Position numbers and translations under genes: made by a program. DNA of 64,000 bases from Saccharopolyspora aridisoli (GTDB lineage: Bacteria > Actinomycetota > Actinomycetes > Mycobacteriales > Pseudonocardiaceae): contig NZ_SMKV01000005.1 in the NCBI RefSeq assembly GCF_004348445.1, positions 62,001 to 126,000 of the forward strand. Reading direction: 5' to 3'. The notes under the pieces were generated by a model. The model made no database searches. It was not told the origin of the DNA and saw only the letters and a program-made list of their open reading frames with translations. The stretch's first letter is position 1; the number at the start of each line of letters is the position of its first letter. Shown piece after piece: positions 16,719 to 25,555 of the stretch.

Positions 16719-17803
16719 CAGCGCTGGGCGGTCGCGGTGTGCACCAGCTCGACGACCCGGGTCAGGATCTCCGGATCGGTGGTCGGCAGCACGCCGTGGC
16801 CGAGGTTGAAGATGTGCGCGCCCGCTTCGCGGCCCTCCTCGAGGATGCGGTGCACCTCGCGCTCGACGGCGTCCCAGCCGGCGAACAGCACGGCCGGGTC
16901 GAGGTTGCCCTGCACGACCGGCTTGGCCGCGCCCGGCTCAGCGGCGCCCAGGCGGGCGACGGCGGTGTCCAGCGGAACGCGCCAGTCCACGCCGACCACG
17001 TCGGGTCCGGCGTTGCGCATCGCGCCGAGCAGCTCACCGGTGCCGACCCCGAAGTGGATCCGCGGCACGTCGGAGATCTCGGCGACGCCCTCGAAGATGC
17101 GGCGGCTGTGCGGCAGCACGAACTCTCTGTAGTCGCGCAACGAGAGCGCACCCGCCCACGAGTCGAACAGCTGGATGGCGTCGACGCCCGCGTTCAGCTG
17201 CACCCGCAGGAACTCCAGAGTGATGTCGGCGAGCTTCTCCAGCAGCGCGTGCCAGGTCGTGGGGTCGGAGTGCATGAGCGCCTTGGTGCGCTCGTGGTTG
17301 CGGCTCGGGCCGCCCTCGACGAGGTAGGAGGCGAGCGTGAACGGCGCACCGGCGAAACCGATCAGCGGGGTGCTCCCGAGCTCCTTCACCAGCAGGCCCA
17401 CGGCCTCGGCGACCGGCGCGACCTGAGCGGTTTCCAACGACGGCAGGGCCGCGACGTCGGCCGGCCCGCTGATCGGGTTGCTCACCACCGGGCCGGTTCC
17501 GGCCACGATGTCGAGCCCGACGCCCGCGGCGTAGAGCGGGAGCACGATGTCGCTGAACAGGATCGCGGCGTCCACCCCGTGCCGCCGGACCGGTTGCATG
17601 GTGATCTCGCTGACCAGCTCCGGGGTCAAGCACGCCTGCAGCATCGGGGTGCCTTCGCGCACCTGGCGGTACTCGGGCAACGAACGCCCCGCCTGCCGCA
17701 TGAACCAGACCGGCGTGTGCCGGGGCGTTCCACCACGTGCGGCCACGAGCAGAGGTGCGTCGGCGAGGTCCCGGCGAGTGGAGACCGGAGCGAAGTTCGT
17801 CAT
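16718..17803 (-). CDS. hemE: Uroporphyrinogen decarboxylase
   Basis: HemE converts uroporphyrinogen III to coproporphyrinogen III. The signature [14 protein letters not shown] is intact, as are the [13 protein letters not shown] and [18 protein letters not shown] segments, the DSWAGALS region and the C-terminal [14 protein letters not shown]. It has 361 residues, the family length. The start is [17 protein letters not shown] at 17803; codons upstream of it are not protein-like. It is the first gene of the heme operon and is divergent from the DUF3000 gene across 192 bases. Confidence 0.95.
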   Translation of the reverse strand: MTNFAPVSTRRDLADAPLLVAARGGTPRHTPVWFMRQAGRSLPEYRQVREGTPMLQACLTPELVSEITMQPVRRHGVDAAILFSDIVLPLYAAGVGLDIVAGTGPVVSNPISGPADVAALPSLETAQVAPVAEAVGLLVKELGSTPLIGFAGAPFTLASYLVEGGPSRNHERTKALMHSDPTTWHALLEKLADITLEFLRVQLNAGVDAIQLFDSWAGALSLRDYREFVLPHSRRIFEGVAEISDVPRIHFGVGTGELLGAMRNAGPDVVGVDWRVPLDTAVARLGAAEPGAAKPVVQGNLDPAVLFAGWDAVEREVHRILEEGREAGAHIFNLGHGVLPTTDPEILTRVVELVHTATAQR

Positions 17804-17982
17804 CGAGGGGTGTCCGTACGTCGAATCGTCGGATCCCGGTGCGGTCTGCGGGCGACCTGGAACGGATCTACCACGACGGACTGCCGGGCTGGCTCCGGCA
17901 ATCTTCGCACGACGCCCGCGCTCCCACTCCAAGCGCCCGCGCCTCCACGGCGTGCCTCCACCCACGCGCCGGGGTCGGCCCT

Positions 17983-17988
17983 TAGAGT
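17983..17988 (+). promoter_or_regulatory. Predicted -10 box of leaderless DUF3000 gene
   Basis: TAGAGT ends seven bases before GTG 17996; no SD is seen. Confidence 0.45.
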
Positions 17989-17995
17989 CGTCTGC

Positions 17996-18595
17996 GTGAC
18001 GGAGATGTCGGCGGCGCCCGAAGTTTTCCGGCAGGCGGTTGCCGCGTTGACGTCGCCTCAGCCGCGTGCGGAGATCGAGCTCAGCGAAGTCGGTCCCCCC
18101 AAGCGCTTGGCCCCCTGGGCCCACGCGCTGGCCGCGGAGGCGAACGGACCGGCCGGTGAGCTGGCGACCGCGCGTTTCGTGCTCCTCTACGACCCGGAGG
18201 GCCAGGAGGCTTGGGACGGCGCGCTGCGGCTGGTGGTCTACCTGCGGGCCGAGCTCGATCCCGAAGTGGCCGATGATCCGCTGCTGCCCGCGGTCGGCTG
18301 GTCGTGGCTGACCGACGCCTTGGAGAACGCGAGCGCGTCGTTCACCGCGCTGGGCGGGACGGTGACGTTGACGTCGTCAGCGCGGTTCGGCGACATCGCC
18401 GGGCCCTCGCGCAGTCACGATCTGGAGTTGCGCGGCTCGTGGACGCCGAAACACTCGGTGTTCGGCTCCGAGGAAGTCGATCTCGCACCGCATGCGGATG
18501 CATTCCACGAACTCATGGCAAGTGCGGCCGGACTTCCGCCGGAAGGCGTTGCGCTACTCGGCAGGCGACCGAACGGCGCAATGCGGCAGGACTGA
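17996..18595 (+). CDS. DUF3000 protein
   Basis: This 199-residue protein belongs to DUF3000, an actinobacterial family of unknown function. Recognisable stretches are [73 protein letters not shown], and [14 protein letters not shown] with ELRGSWTP. Its neighbours (heme genes on one side, RNase D on the other) match the order in mycobacteria. GTG 17996 is preferred over ATG 18005 because of the -10-like box with leaderless spacing. It appears soluble. Confidence 0.88.
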   Translation: MTEMSAAPEVFRQAVAALTSPQPRAEIELSEVGPPKRLAPWAHALAAEANGPAGELATARFVLLYDPEGQEAWDGALRLVVYLRAELDPEVADDPLLPAVGWSWLTDALENASASFTALGGTVTLTSSARFGDIAGPSRSHDLELRGSWTPKHSVFGSEEVDLAPHADAFHELMASAAGLPPEGVALLGRRPNGAMRQD

Positions 18596-19029
18596 TCGGG
18601 GTCCCCCGATCATCGGCTGCGACGGGTCGGCCCAGCGCGTAGCGTTGGGGCGGGACTTCACCCCCGCAAACCCCACGAATGCGACACGCCGAAGTCCGAC
18701 ACGCCGATGTCTGATTTTCATTCGCGAAGTTCGTTCAGCTTCGTCGAGTTGCTTGTCTAAGCAAGATCTTCACCATACGCATTCGAAATATGTCGCTTGG
18801 CCACGCTCCGACGTTACGGTCGTCGCTCTGAGTCACCCCAAAGAGCGTCGGAAGTACGCGCTCGTCACAACTCGATCGGGATAGATACCCGATTGATCGT
18901 CCCGCTGACCCGCTTGGGCGGTTACGCTCACCCCGACGACACCACTTTCGGTCGATCAGTGGCGCGGCTGATTGGTCGAGAGTCCCGGTGCCGGTCGGGG
19001 GGCACGACCGACTCCAGGGAGGTAGTGAC
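18596..19029. other. 434-bp intergenic region with short repeats, no gene
   Basis: I see no credible gene here; the DNA is less GC-rich than its surroundings. It holds a 10-bp direct repeat (18683-18692 and 18698-18707), a palindrome with 6-bp arms (18749-18764), and an inverted repeat ATCGGG-N7-CCCGAT at 18875-18893. The last could be an operator or part of the promoter of the regulator that starts at 19030. AGGGAGG at 19016-19022 is its ribosome-binding site. Confidence 0.5.
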
Positions 19030-19746
19030 GTGGCTGCCGTCGGCTTAGGTCAGGCCGCTCGAACCACGCCTGCCGGCGCTTTGCCGGCCAACATGGTCCC
19101 GCACCCGCGGGAAGAGCTGTTCACGGTGCTCGTGGTGGATGACCATCCGCTGCTCCGAGAGGCGATCGCCGCTCGGTTGCTGCAGATGGGCGCCGGCACG
19201 GTGCACGAGGCCGCATCCATGGCCTAAGCCAGGGCTCGCGCTCTGGCGACCGGTCCGTGCGACCTCGCAATCCTCGATCTCGGACTCCCAGACGGGACCG
19301 GCATCGAACTGGTTACCGAACTCCGGAGCCAGGGCTGGCCGCGGATCGTGGTGCTCGCTTCGTCCGATGACCCCTATGCGGTCCGGGCCGCCTTCCAAGC
19401 AGGTGCGCAGGCGTACCTGTTGAAGTCGGCCTCGCCCATGGTGGTCACCGACGGCGTGCGCCGCGTGCTTGACGGCGGCGTGTACGCCGATCCCAGCGTG
19501 GCTCCGGTGCTCGCCGCCGGAACCCGCGTGCCGGGAACGGACAACACGCCTCGCGAGCTGTCCGGGCGTGAGGTCGAAGTTCTCCAGTTGGTGGCCGATG
19601 GCCGCTCCAACAAGGAGATCGGCGAGGCCCTGAACCTTTCCGCGCTCACGGTGAAGTCTCACCTGTCGCGGATCGGGCGCAAGTTGGGCACGGGCGACCG
19701 AGCGCAGATGGTCGCACTGGCCATGCGCGCCGGCGTGATTCGGTGA
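19030..19746 (+). pseudogene. NarL/LuxR-type response regulator with in-frame stop
   Basis: Reading from GTG 19030 (SD AGGGAGG) gives a receiver domain beginning FTVLVVDDHPLLREAI. At 19225-19227 codon 66 is TAA, inside the helix EAASMA*ARALATG, where an acidic codon (GAA) is the likely ancestor. Translation in the same frame continues with the phosphoacceptor region DLAILDLGLPDGTG, the conserved Lys in AYLLKSAS, and a complete LuxR HTH (ELSGREVEVLQLVADGRSNKEIGEALNLSALTVKSHLSRIGRKL). No other damage is visible, so it is a recent nonsense mutation, a sequencing error or a recoded stop. It lies 100 bases before rnd. Confidence 0.8.
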
Positions 19747-19846
19747 CGGATCGCTGAGAGAAACACCAGCGCCGGGTCGGCCGGACCGACGACGTCGGGT
19801 GGACCAGCCACACGAGACGGGCCAAAGCACGTAAGGTCTGTTAGCC

Positions 19847-21100
19847 GTGGAAGCTGCAAGCCCCGAGACCGTCGGATCCGGCCGCCCGGAGCCGGTGTTG
19901 TTGACCGAACCCGTGGACGGCGTGCCGCCGGTGGTGGACACCCCGGCCGCGCTGGACGCGGCCGCAGAAGCGCTGGCCGCAGGCACCGGGCCGGTCGCGG
20001 TGGACACCGAGCGCGCCTCGGGTTACCGCTACTCGCAGCGCGCCTACCTGGTGCAGCTGCGTCGTGAGGGATCAGGCACCGTGCTGGTGGACCCGATCGC
20101 TCTCAACGGCGTGCTCGACCCCTTGATCCCGGCTCTGGCCGACACCGAATGGGTGTTGCACGCCGCCTCCCAGGACCTCCCGTGCCTGGCCGAACTCGAT
20201 CTGCACCCCTCCCGGCTCTTCGACACCGAACTGGCCGGCCGGCTCGCCGGGTTCGACCGGGTGTCGTTGGGCGCACTGGTGGAGCGCATGCTCGGCTACC
20301 GGCTGGAGAAGGGCCACAGCGCCGCTGACTGGTCGAGACGGCCGCTGCCCGAGGACTGGCTGGTCTACGCCGCACTGGACGTGGAGCTGCTGGTCGCGCT
20401 GCGCGATGAGATGCACGCGGAACTCCAGCGCCAGGACAAGCTGGACTGGGCCTTCGAGGAGTTCGAGGCGGTCCGCAGCGCCGAACCCGCTCCCCCGCGC
20501 GCCGAGCCGTGGCGCCGGACCTCAGGCATCCACAAGGTGCGCAGTCCCCGCCAGCTGGCCGCGGTGCGAGCGCTGTGGCAGGCCAGAGACGAGTTCGCCC
20601 GCGAGCGCGACATCGCGCCGGGCCGCGTGCTGCCTGACTCCTCGATCGTTCTGGCCGCGCAGTCCAACCCGAAGTCCGAGGGCGATCTGGTGACCATGCC
20701 GGTCTTCGGCGGACGCCAGCAGCGCAGGCGCGCCTCGATGTGGCTGCAGGCGCTGCGCGCCGCGCGCCGCCTCAGCAACGAGGAGCTGCCCGCCGCCTCC
20801 ACGCCGAACGAAGGCCCGCCACCGACCAACCGCTGGTCGGACCGCGACCCCGCCGCTGCCGCACGGCTGACCGCGGCCCGCGCGGCGCTGAACGGGATCG
20901 CCGAGGAGCACTCGCTCCCCGTGGAGAACCTGCTGCTGCCCGACCTCGTCCGGCGCACCTGCTGGACTCCGCCGGAGGACCGCGACGTCCCGGCGGTCGC
21001 CGAGCTGCTGCGCGCCAAGGGCGCCCGCGAGTGGCAGATCACCCTCACCGCCGAAGCACTCTCCAAGGCGCTGCACGCGACTCCACCCGAGGACTCCTGA
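19847..21100 (+). CDS. rnd: Ribonuclease D-like 3'-5' exonuclease
   Basis: This 417-residue protein combines a DEDDy 3'-5' exonuclease domain and a C-terminal HRDC domain. The acidic motifs are visible: VAVDTERASG (Exo I), HAASQDLPCLAEL with FDTELAGRLAG (Exo II), and YAALDVELLVAL (Exo III). The HRDC part begins near RRTSGIHKVRSPRQLAAVRALWQARDEFARERD. It probably trims stable RNA ends. GTG 19847 has no SD; TAAGGT at 19832-19837, nine bases upstream, may be its -10. Its position after DUF3000 matches mycobacteria, although the intervening regulator is extra. Confidence 0.9.
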   Translation: MEAASPETVGSGRPEPVLLTEPVDGVPPVVDTPAALDAAAEALAAGTGPVAVDTERASGYRYSQRAYLVQLRREGSGTVLVDPIALNGVLDPLIPALADTEWVLHAASQDLPCLAELDLHPSRLFDTELAGRLAGFDRVSLGALVERMLGYRLEKGHSAADWSRRPLPEDWLVYAALDVELLVALRDEMHAELQRQDKLDWAFEEFEAVRSAEPAPPRAEPWRRTSGIHKVRSPRQLAAVRALWQARDEFARERDIAPGRVLPDSSIVLAAQSNPKSEGDLVTMPVFGGRQQRRRASMWLQALRAARRLSNEELPAASTPNEGPPPTNRWSDRDPAAAARLTAARAALNGIAEEHSLPVENLLLPDLVRRTCWTPPEDRDVPAVAELLRAKGAREWQITLTAEALSKALHATPPEDS

Positions 21101-21106
21101 GCTGGC

Positions 21107-21175
21107 GGGCGGTTCTGAACCGAACCGGTCCACGATCAACTTTGCCCGCCCGGTCAGTTCGGATGAGAACCGCCC
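21107..21175 (+). terminator. Possible hairpin terminator after rnd
   Basis: GGGCGGTTCT at 21107-21116 pairs with AGAACCGCCC at 21166-21175, with further complementary stretches inside. The loop is long, so the assignment is tentative. Confidence 0.35.
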
Positions 21176-21274
21176 CGCGCACCACCGGGCGCGGTCCCGA
21201 CTCCTCGGGAAGGATTCGGCTGCCGGGTCCGGGCTGGTCATCATGTGAGACAACCGACAGGGGCAGGCACGTGG

Positions 21275-21319
21275 TTACCGGCGGGTAATGAGCGCTAGAG
21301 TGCGGTTACCGGCCGGTAA
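21275..21319. promoter_or_regulatory. Twin palindromic operators around the fadA promoter
   Basis: Two near-identical 14-bp palindromes occur at 21275-21288 (TTACCGGCGGGTAA) and 21306-21319 (TTACCGGCCGGTAA, perfect), 31 bases centre to centre, about three helical turns. A TAGAGT -10-like box (21296-21301) lies between them, placing the start site inside the second copy. The arrangement fits repression of the fadA-fadB operon by a TetR-type regulator; no regulator gene is adjacent. Confidence 0.7.
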
Positions 21320-21379
21320 GGCACCACCACTCGCGGACTCCGGCCGAGCACCATCCACCAAGCCAGTGAGGAGCACGCC

Positions 21380-22621
21380 GTGGCCGCACCTGCGTCGGCA
21401 CCCGCCGACAGCCGCAGCCGCCCAGCGGTTCGGGACGTGGTCTTCGTCGACGGCGTACGCACGCCGTTCGGCAAGGCCGGTTCGAAGGGGCAGTACGCCC
21501 AGACGCGCGCGGACGACATGGTCGTCAAGGTCATCCGGGAACTGCTGCGCCGCCACCCCGAACTCCCGGCGGAGCGCATCGACGAGGTCGCCATCGCCGC
21601 GACCACCCAGATCGGCGACCAGGGCCTGACCATCGGCCGCACGGCGGCGCTGTTGGCCGGGCTGCCCAAGTCCGTGCCGGGCTTCGCCATCGACCGCATG
21701 TGCGCCGGCGCCATGACCGCCGTGACCACCGTGTCCAGCGGCATCGCCTTCGGCGCCTACGACGTCGTGATCGCTGGCGGCGTCGAGCACATGGGCAACC
21801 ACCCGATGGGTGAGGGGGCCGACCCCAACCCGCGCTTCGTGTCCGACAAGATCGTCGACCCGTCCGCGCTGGTCATGGGTTCCACCGCCGAGAACCTGCA
21901 CGACCGCTACCCGTCGCTGACCAAGGAGCGCACGGACGCCTACGCCGCCCTGAGCCAGCAGCGCTACGAAGAGGCGCAGGAAGCGGGCAAGATCAGCCCG
22001 GACCTGGTCCCGGTCTCCACCCGCTCCGACGAGGGCTGGGGCCTGGCGACCACCGACGAGCCGCCGCGCCCGGGCACCACGGTCGAAACCCTCGCCGGCC
22101 TCAAGACTCCGTTCCGCCCGCACGGCCGGGTCACCCCGGGCAACGCGGCCGGCCTCAACGACGGCGCCACCGGTGCCCTGCTGGCCGACGCCGAGACCGC
22201 CGAAGAGCTCGGGCTGCCGGTCGGCATGCGACTGGTGGGCTACTCCTTCGCCGGTGTCGAGCCCGAGGTCATGGGCGTCGGTCCGGTCCCGGCCACCGAG
22301 AAGGCGCTCAAGCGCGCCGGGCTGACCATCGACGACATCGGTCTGTTCGAGATCAACGAGGCCTTCGCCGTGCAGGTGCTGGCCTTCCTGGAGCACTTCG
22401 GCATCGCCGACGACGACCCGCGGGTCAACCCGTGGGGCGGCGCGATCGCCTGCGGCCACCCGCTGGCCTCCTCCGGCGTGCGGCTGATGACTCAGCTGTC
22501 CCGCCACTTCGAAGAGCACCCCGAGGTCCGCTACGGCATCACCACCATGTGCATCGGCATCGGCATGGGCGGAACGGTCATCTGGGAGAACCCGAACTAC
22601 AACGCAGGAGGCGAGCAGTGA
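21380..22621 (+). CDS. fadA: Acetyl-CoA C-acyltransferase (thiolase)
   Basis: This 413-residue thiolase performs the last step of fatty-acid beta-oxidation, releasing acetyl-CoA. Catalytic residues are clear: the nucleophile cysteine in IDRMCAGAMTAV, NEAFAVQVL, the histidine in ACGHPLASSG, and the second cysteine in TTMCIGIGMGG. GTG 21380 is preceded by GAGGAG. The gene ends in GTGA, the GTG being the start of the next gene, so the two subunits of a trifunctional-type complex are translationally coupled. Upstream palindromes probably control it. Confidence 0.94.
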   Translation: MAAPASAPADSRSRPAVRDVVFVDGVRTPFGKAGSKGQYAQTRADDMVVKVIRELLRRHPELPAERIDEVAIAATTQIGDQGLTIGRTAALLAGLPKSVPGFAIDRMCAGAMTAVTTVSSGIAFGAYDVVIAGGVEHMGNHPMGEGADPNPRFVSDKIVDPSALVMGSTAENLHDRYPSLTKERTDAYAALSQQRYEEAQEAGKISPDLVPVSTRSDEGWGLATTDEPPRPGTTVETLAGLKTPFRPHGRVTPGNAAGLNDGATGALLADAETAEELGLPVGMRLVGYSFAGVEPEVMGVGPVPATEKALKRAGLTIDDIGLFEINEAFAVQVLAFLEHFGIADDDPRVNPWGGAIACGHPLASSGVRLMTQLSRHFEEHPEVRYGITTMCIGIGMGGTVIWENPNYNAGGEQ

Positions 22622-24714
22622 CTGACTTCGCGGCGCTGTTCCCCGACGAGGTCGTGACCAAGGCGTTCACCCGCCTCGTCGACGTTCCCGGTCTGACCGG
22701 CGAGCTCGCGCTCATCACGATCGACAACGGCCACGACCACACCAAGCCGTCCACATTCGGCCCCGGCGGTCTGAGCAGCCTGAACGCCGCGCTGGACGAG
22801 GCTTTCGCGGCCGAGCCGGCGGCGATCGCGGTCACCGGCAAGCCGTTCGTGTTCGCCGTCGGCGCGGACCTCACGGGCGTCGGCCAGGTGTCGCAGCGCG
22901 AGCACGCGCACGCCATCGCGCAGACCGGCCACGACGTGTTCCGCCGACTCACCGAGTCGAAGATCCCGACGTTCGCCTTCGTCAACGGCGCCGCCCTCGG
23001 CGGTGGCCTGGAGCTGGCGCTGTCCTGCCACTACCGGACCGTCGCCTCCAACGCGGGCTCGATCGCGTTCCCGGAGTGCTACCTGGGCCTGTTCCCGGGC
23101 TGGGGCGGCACGCAGCTGCTGCCGAACCTCATCGGCCCGGACGCGGCCGTGACGGTGATCATCGAGAACGCGCTGAGCCAGAACAAGATGCTCAACCCGA
23201 AGAAGGGCCTGCAGCTGGGCATCTTCGACGAGCTGCTGGAAGGAGCGGACTTCCTCGAGGAGTCGTTGCGCTGGCTGGTCCGCGTGGTCAACGGTGACAA
23301 GACCGTCGAGCGCCCGGAGATCGACCGCGGCAAGGGCTGGGACGACGCCGTGGCTCGCGCCAAGGGCATCGTCGAGGCCCGCACCAAGGGCGCTTCTCCC
23401 GCGGTGACCAAGACGGTCGAGCTCATCGAGCTGGCCCGCAACAACGACATCGACGCCGGCTACGCCGCCGAGACCGAGGCGCTGACCGACGCGCTGATGT
23501 CCGACGAGCTGCGCGCCGGGCTGTACTCGTTCGACCTGGCCCAGAAGCGCGCCAAGCGCCCGGCCGGTGCGCCGGACAAGGGCCTGGCCCGACCGGTGAA
23601 CAAGGTCGGTGTCGTGGGTGCCGGTCTGATGGCCGGTCAGCTGGCGCTGCTGTTCGTGCGCCGCCTGCAGGTGCCGGTGGTCATCACCGACATCGACCAG
23701 GAGCGCATCGACAAGGGCGTGGCCTACATCCACGGCGAGATCGACAAGCTCGCCGGCAAGGGCCGCCTGTCGCCGGACGCCACCAACCGGCTCAAGGCGC
23801 TGGTGACCGGCGAGCTGGACAAGAAGGCCTTCGCCGACGCCGACTTCGTCATCGAAGCCGTCTTCGAGGAGATGACGGTCAAGCAGGAGGTCTTCGCCGA
23901 GCTGGAGGAGCACGTCTCCCCCGAGGCGATCCTGGCGACCAACACCTCGTCGCTGTCGATCAGCGAGATGGCGTCGAAGCTGAAGAACCCGGAGCGGGTC
24001 GTCGGCTTCCACTTCTTCAACCCGGTCGCGGTGCTGCCTCTGCTGGAGATCGTGCGCGGCGAGAAGACCGACGACGCTTCGCTGGCCACCGCCTTCGCGG
24101 TCGGCAAGAAGCTGAAGAAGTCGTCGGTACTGGTCAAGGACGCTCCGGCGTTCGTGGTCAACCGGCTGCTGACCCGGTTCATGGGCGAGATCATCGCCGC
24201 CGTCGACGAGGGCACGCCCTTCGAGGTGGCCGACAACGCCCTCGAAGAGCTCGGTCTGCCGATGAGCCCGATGGTGCTGCTTCAGCTGGTCGGCCCGGCC
24301 GTCGCCCAGCACGTCAACGGCACCATGAACGCGGCGTTCCCGGACCGGTTCGGCATCAGCGAGAACCTGCAGCGGTTCGTCGACGAGGGCAAGACCGCGG
24401 TGTGGACGTTCGACGAGTCCGGCAACACCGTCGTCGACCCCGAGGTCGCCGAGCTGTGGAAGTCGGGTGACAAGCCCTCCACCAGCGAGGAGGTCCGCGA
24501 CCGCGCGCTCAACGCGCTGGCCGAGGAGATCCGGATCATGCTGGACGAGGGCGTCGTCGCCGAGGCGCAGGACATCGACCTGTGCATGCTCCTCGGCGCG
24601 GGCTGGCCGTTCTGGCTGGGTGGCATCACCCCGTTCCTGGACCGCTCCGGCGTGTCCGAGAAGGTCAACGGCGAGCGGTTCCTCGCCCCGGGCGTGGCGT
24701 CCCTGCCCGCCTGA
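22618..24714 (+). CDS. fadB: FadB-type enoyl-CoA hydratase/3-hydroxyacyl-CoA dehydrogenase
   Basis: This is a 698-residue bifunctional beta-oxidation protein. The N-terminal crotonase half has KPFVFAVGADLTGVG, NGAALGGGLELALSCHYR and FPECYLGLFPGWGGTQLLPNLIG, with the expected catalytic glutamates. The dehydrogenase half starts at NKVGVVGAGLMAGQLA (NAD motif) and has ATNTSSLSISEMA, RVVGFHFFNPVAVLPLLEIV (catalytic His-Glu region) and KDAPAFVVNRLLTR. AGGAGG precedes its GTG, which overlaps the thiolase stop by four bases. It should form a complex with the thiolase. Confidence 0.94.
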   Translation: MTDFAALFPDEVVTKAFTRLVDVPGLTGELALITIDNGHDHTKPSTFGPGGLSSLNAALDEAFAAEPAAIAVTGKPFVFAVGADLTGVGQVSQREHAHAIAQTGHDVFRRLTESKIPTFAFVNGAALGGGLELALSCHYRTVASNAGSIAFPECYLGLFPGWGGTQLLPNLIGPDAAVTVIIENALSQNKMLNPKKGLQLGIFDELLEGADFLEESLRWLVRVVNGDKTVERPEIDRGKGWDDAVARAKGIVEARTKGASPAVTKTVELIELARNNDIDAGYAAETEALTDALMSDELRAGLYSFDLAQKRAKRPAGAPDKGLARPVNKVGVVGAGLMAGQLALLFVRRLQVPVVITDIDQERIDKGVAYIHGEIDKLAGKGRLSPDATNRLKALVTGELDKKAFADADFVIEAVFEEMTVKQEVFAELEEHVSPEAILATNTSSLSISEMASKLKNPERVVGFHFFNPVAVLPLLEIVRGEKTDDASLATAFAVGKKLKKSSVLVKDAPAFVVNRLLTRFMGEIIAAVDEGTPFEVADNALEELGLPMSPMVLLQLVGPAVAQHVNGTMNAAFPDRFGISENLQRFVDEGKTAVWTFDESGNTVVDPEVAELWKSGDKPSTSEEVRDRALNALAEEIRIMLDEGVVAEAQDIDLCMLLGAGWPFWLGGITPFLDRSGVSEKVNGERFLAPGVASLPA

Positions 24715-24728
24715 CCCGAGCAACCCCG

Positions 24729-24764
24729 ACCGGGGGCCGGACCAACGCTCCGGCCCCCGGTTTC
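24729..24764 (+). terminator. Hairpin terminator after fadAB
   Basis: A perfect 13-bp stem (24729-24741 and 24749-24761) with a 7-nt loop is followed by a short pyrimidine-rich tract. Confidence 0.75.
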
Positions 24765-24843
24765 GTCTGCTCAGCATCCGGGTGGCACGGGGATGCGGGA
24801 GATTTCTGCCATCATGGTCGTGACGGAGATGAGGTGATGTCCG

Positions 24844-25434
24844 GTGACCGCGCTTGTTCAGCACGAACTGGGGCCGTTCACGATCGCCGACTGGCACGCC
24901 CTGCCCGCTCGCGAAGACGGATCACGGCTGGAGCTCATCGAGGGGAACTGGCTCGTGACGCCACCGCCCAGCGGCTACCACCAGTGGGCCGAGAAGCGGA
25001 TCATCGCGGCGTTCGACCGCGCGATCGAGCGAGCGGGCCGTGCCGACGAGCTCTTCGCCGTCTCCGGTGTGGGCGTGGAGATCAGCACCACCTATCGCTC
25101 CGCGCTCATCCCCGACTTCGTCGTCCTCGATCGACCACCCGCCGGGAACACCTTCCAGGCCGCCAACGTGCTGCTCATCGGCGAGATCTGGTCCCCGGGC
25201 AACACCCACACCGAGCAGCAGGAGAAGTTCCACGCGTGCGAACGCGCCGGGGTGCCGCACTTCTGGAGCGTCGCCCAGGATGTCGGCGGACCGTGCGAGC
25301 TCGCGGCCTACAGCCTGGACAACGGCCGCTACGCGCTGGTCGCGACCGCAGCCCGAGGCCAAGGCGCGGTGCGCCTCGAAGCCGCGCCCACTCCCCTCTC
25401 CCTCGACATCGACATCGACGCCCTGCGGCTGTGA
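24844..25434 (+). CDS. Uma2-family (DUF820) PD-(D/E)XK nuclease-like protein
   Basis: This 196-residue protein is of the Uma2/DUF820 family, a restriction-endonuclease-like fold common in Actinobacteria and Cyanobacteria. Typical pieces are LELIEGNWLVTPPPSGYHQWAEKRI, SALIPDFVVLDR (active-site Asp), VLLIGEIWSPGN (Glu of the E-x-K like core) and EKFHACERAGVPHFWSV (Lys plus the downstream family motif). The biological role of the family is poorly known. GTG 24844 has only a weak GAGG upstream. It is a single-gene unit facing a two-component system. Confidence 0.85.
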   Translation: MTALVQHELGPFTIADWHALPAREDGSRLELIEGNWLVTPPPSGYHQWAEKRIIAAFDRAIERAGRADELFAVSGVGVEISTTYRSALIPDFVVLDRPPAGNTFQAANVLLIGEIWSPGNTHTEQQEKFHACERAGVPHFWSVAQDVGGPCELAAYSLDNGRYALVATAARGQGAVRLEAAPTPLSLDIDIDALRL

Positions 25435-25555
25435 CGCGTGTTCGAACTGATCAGTGGCGTTCTCGTGCCCTGATCACGCGCATGCAGCAGTGCTGACCCG
25501 AGCACCGCCGCATTCCACGCGTGCGACGCCTTCCCACTCGGATCGAGTGATCACC

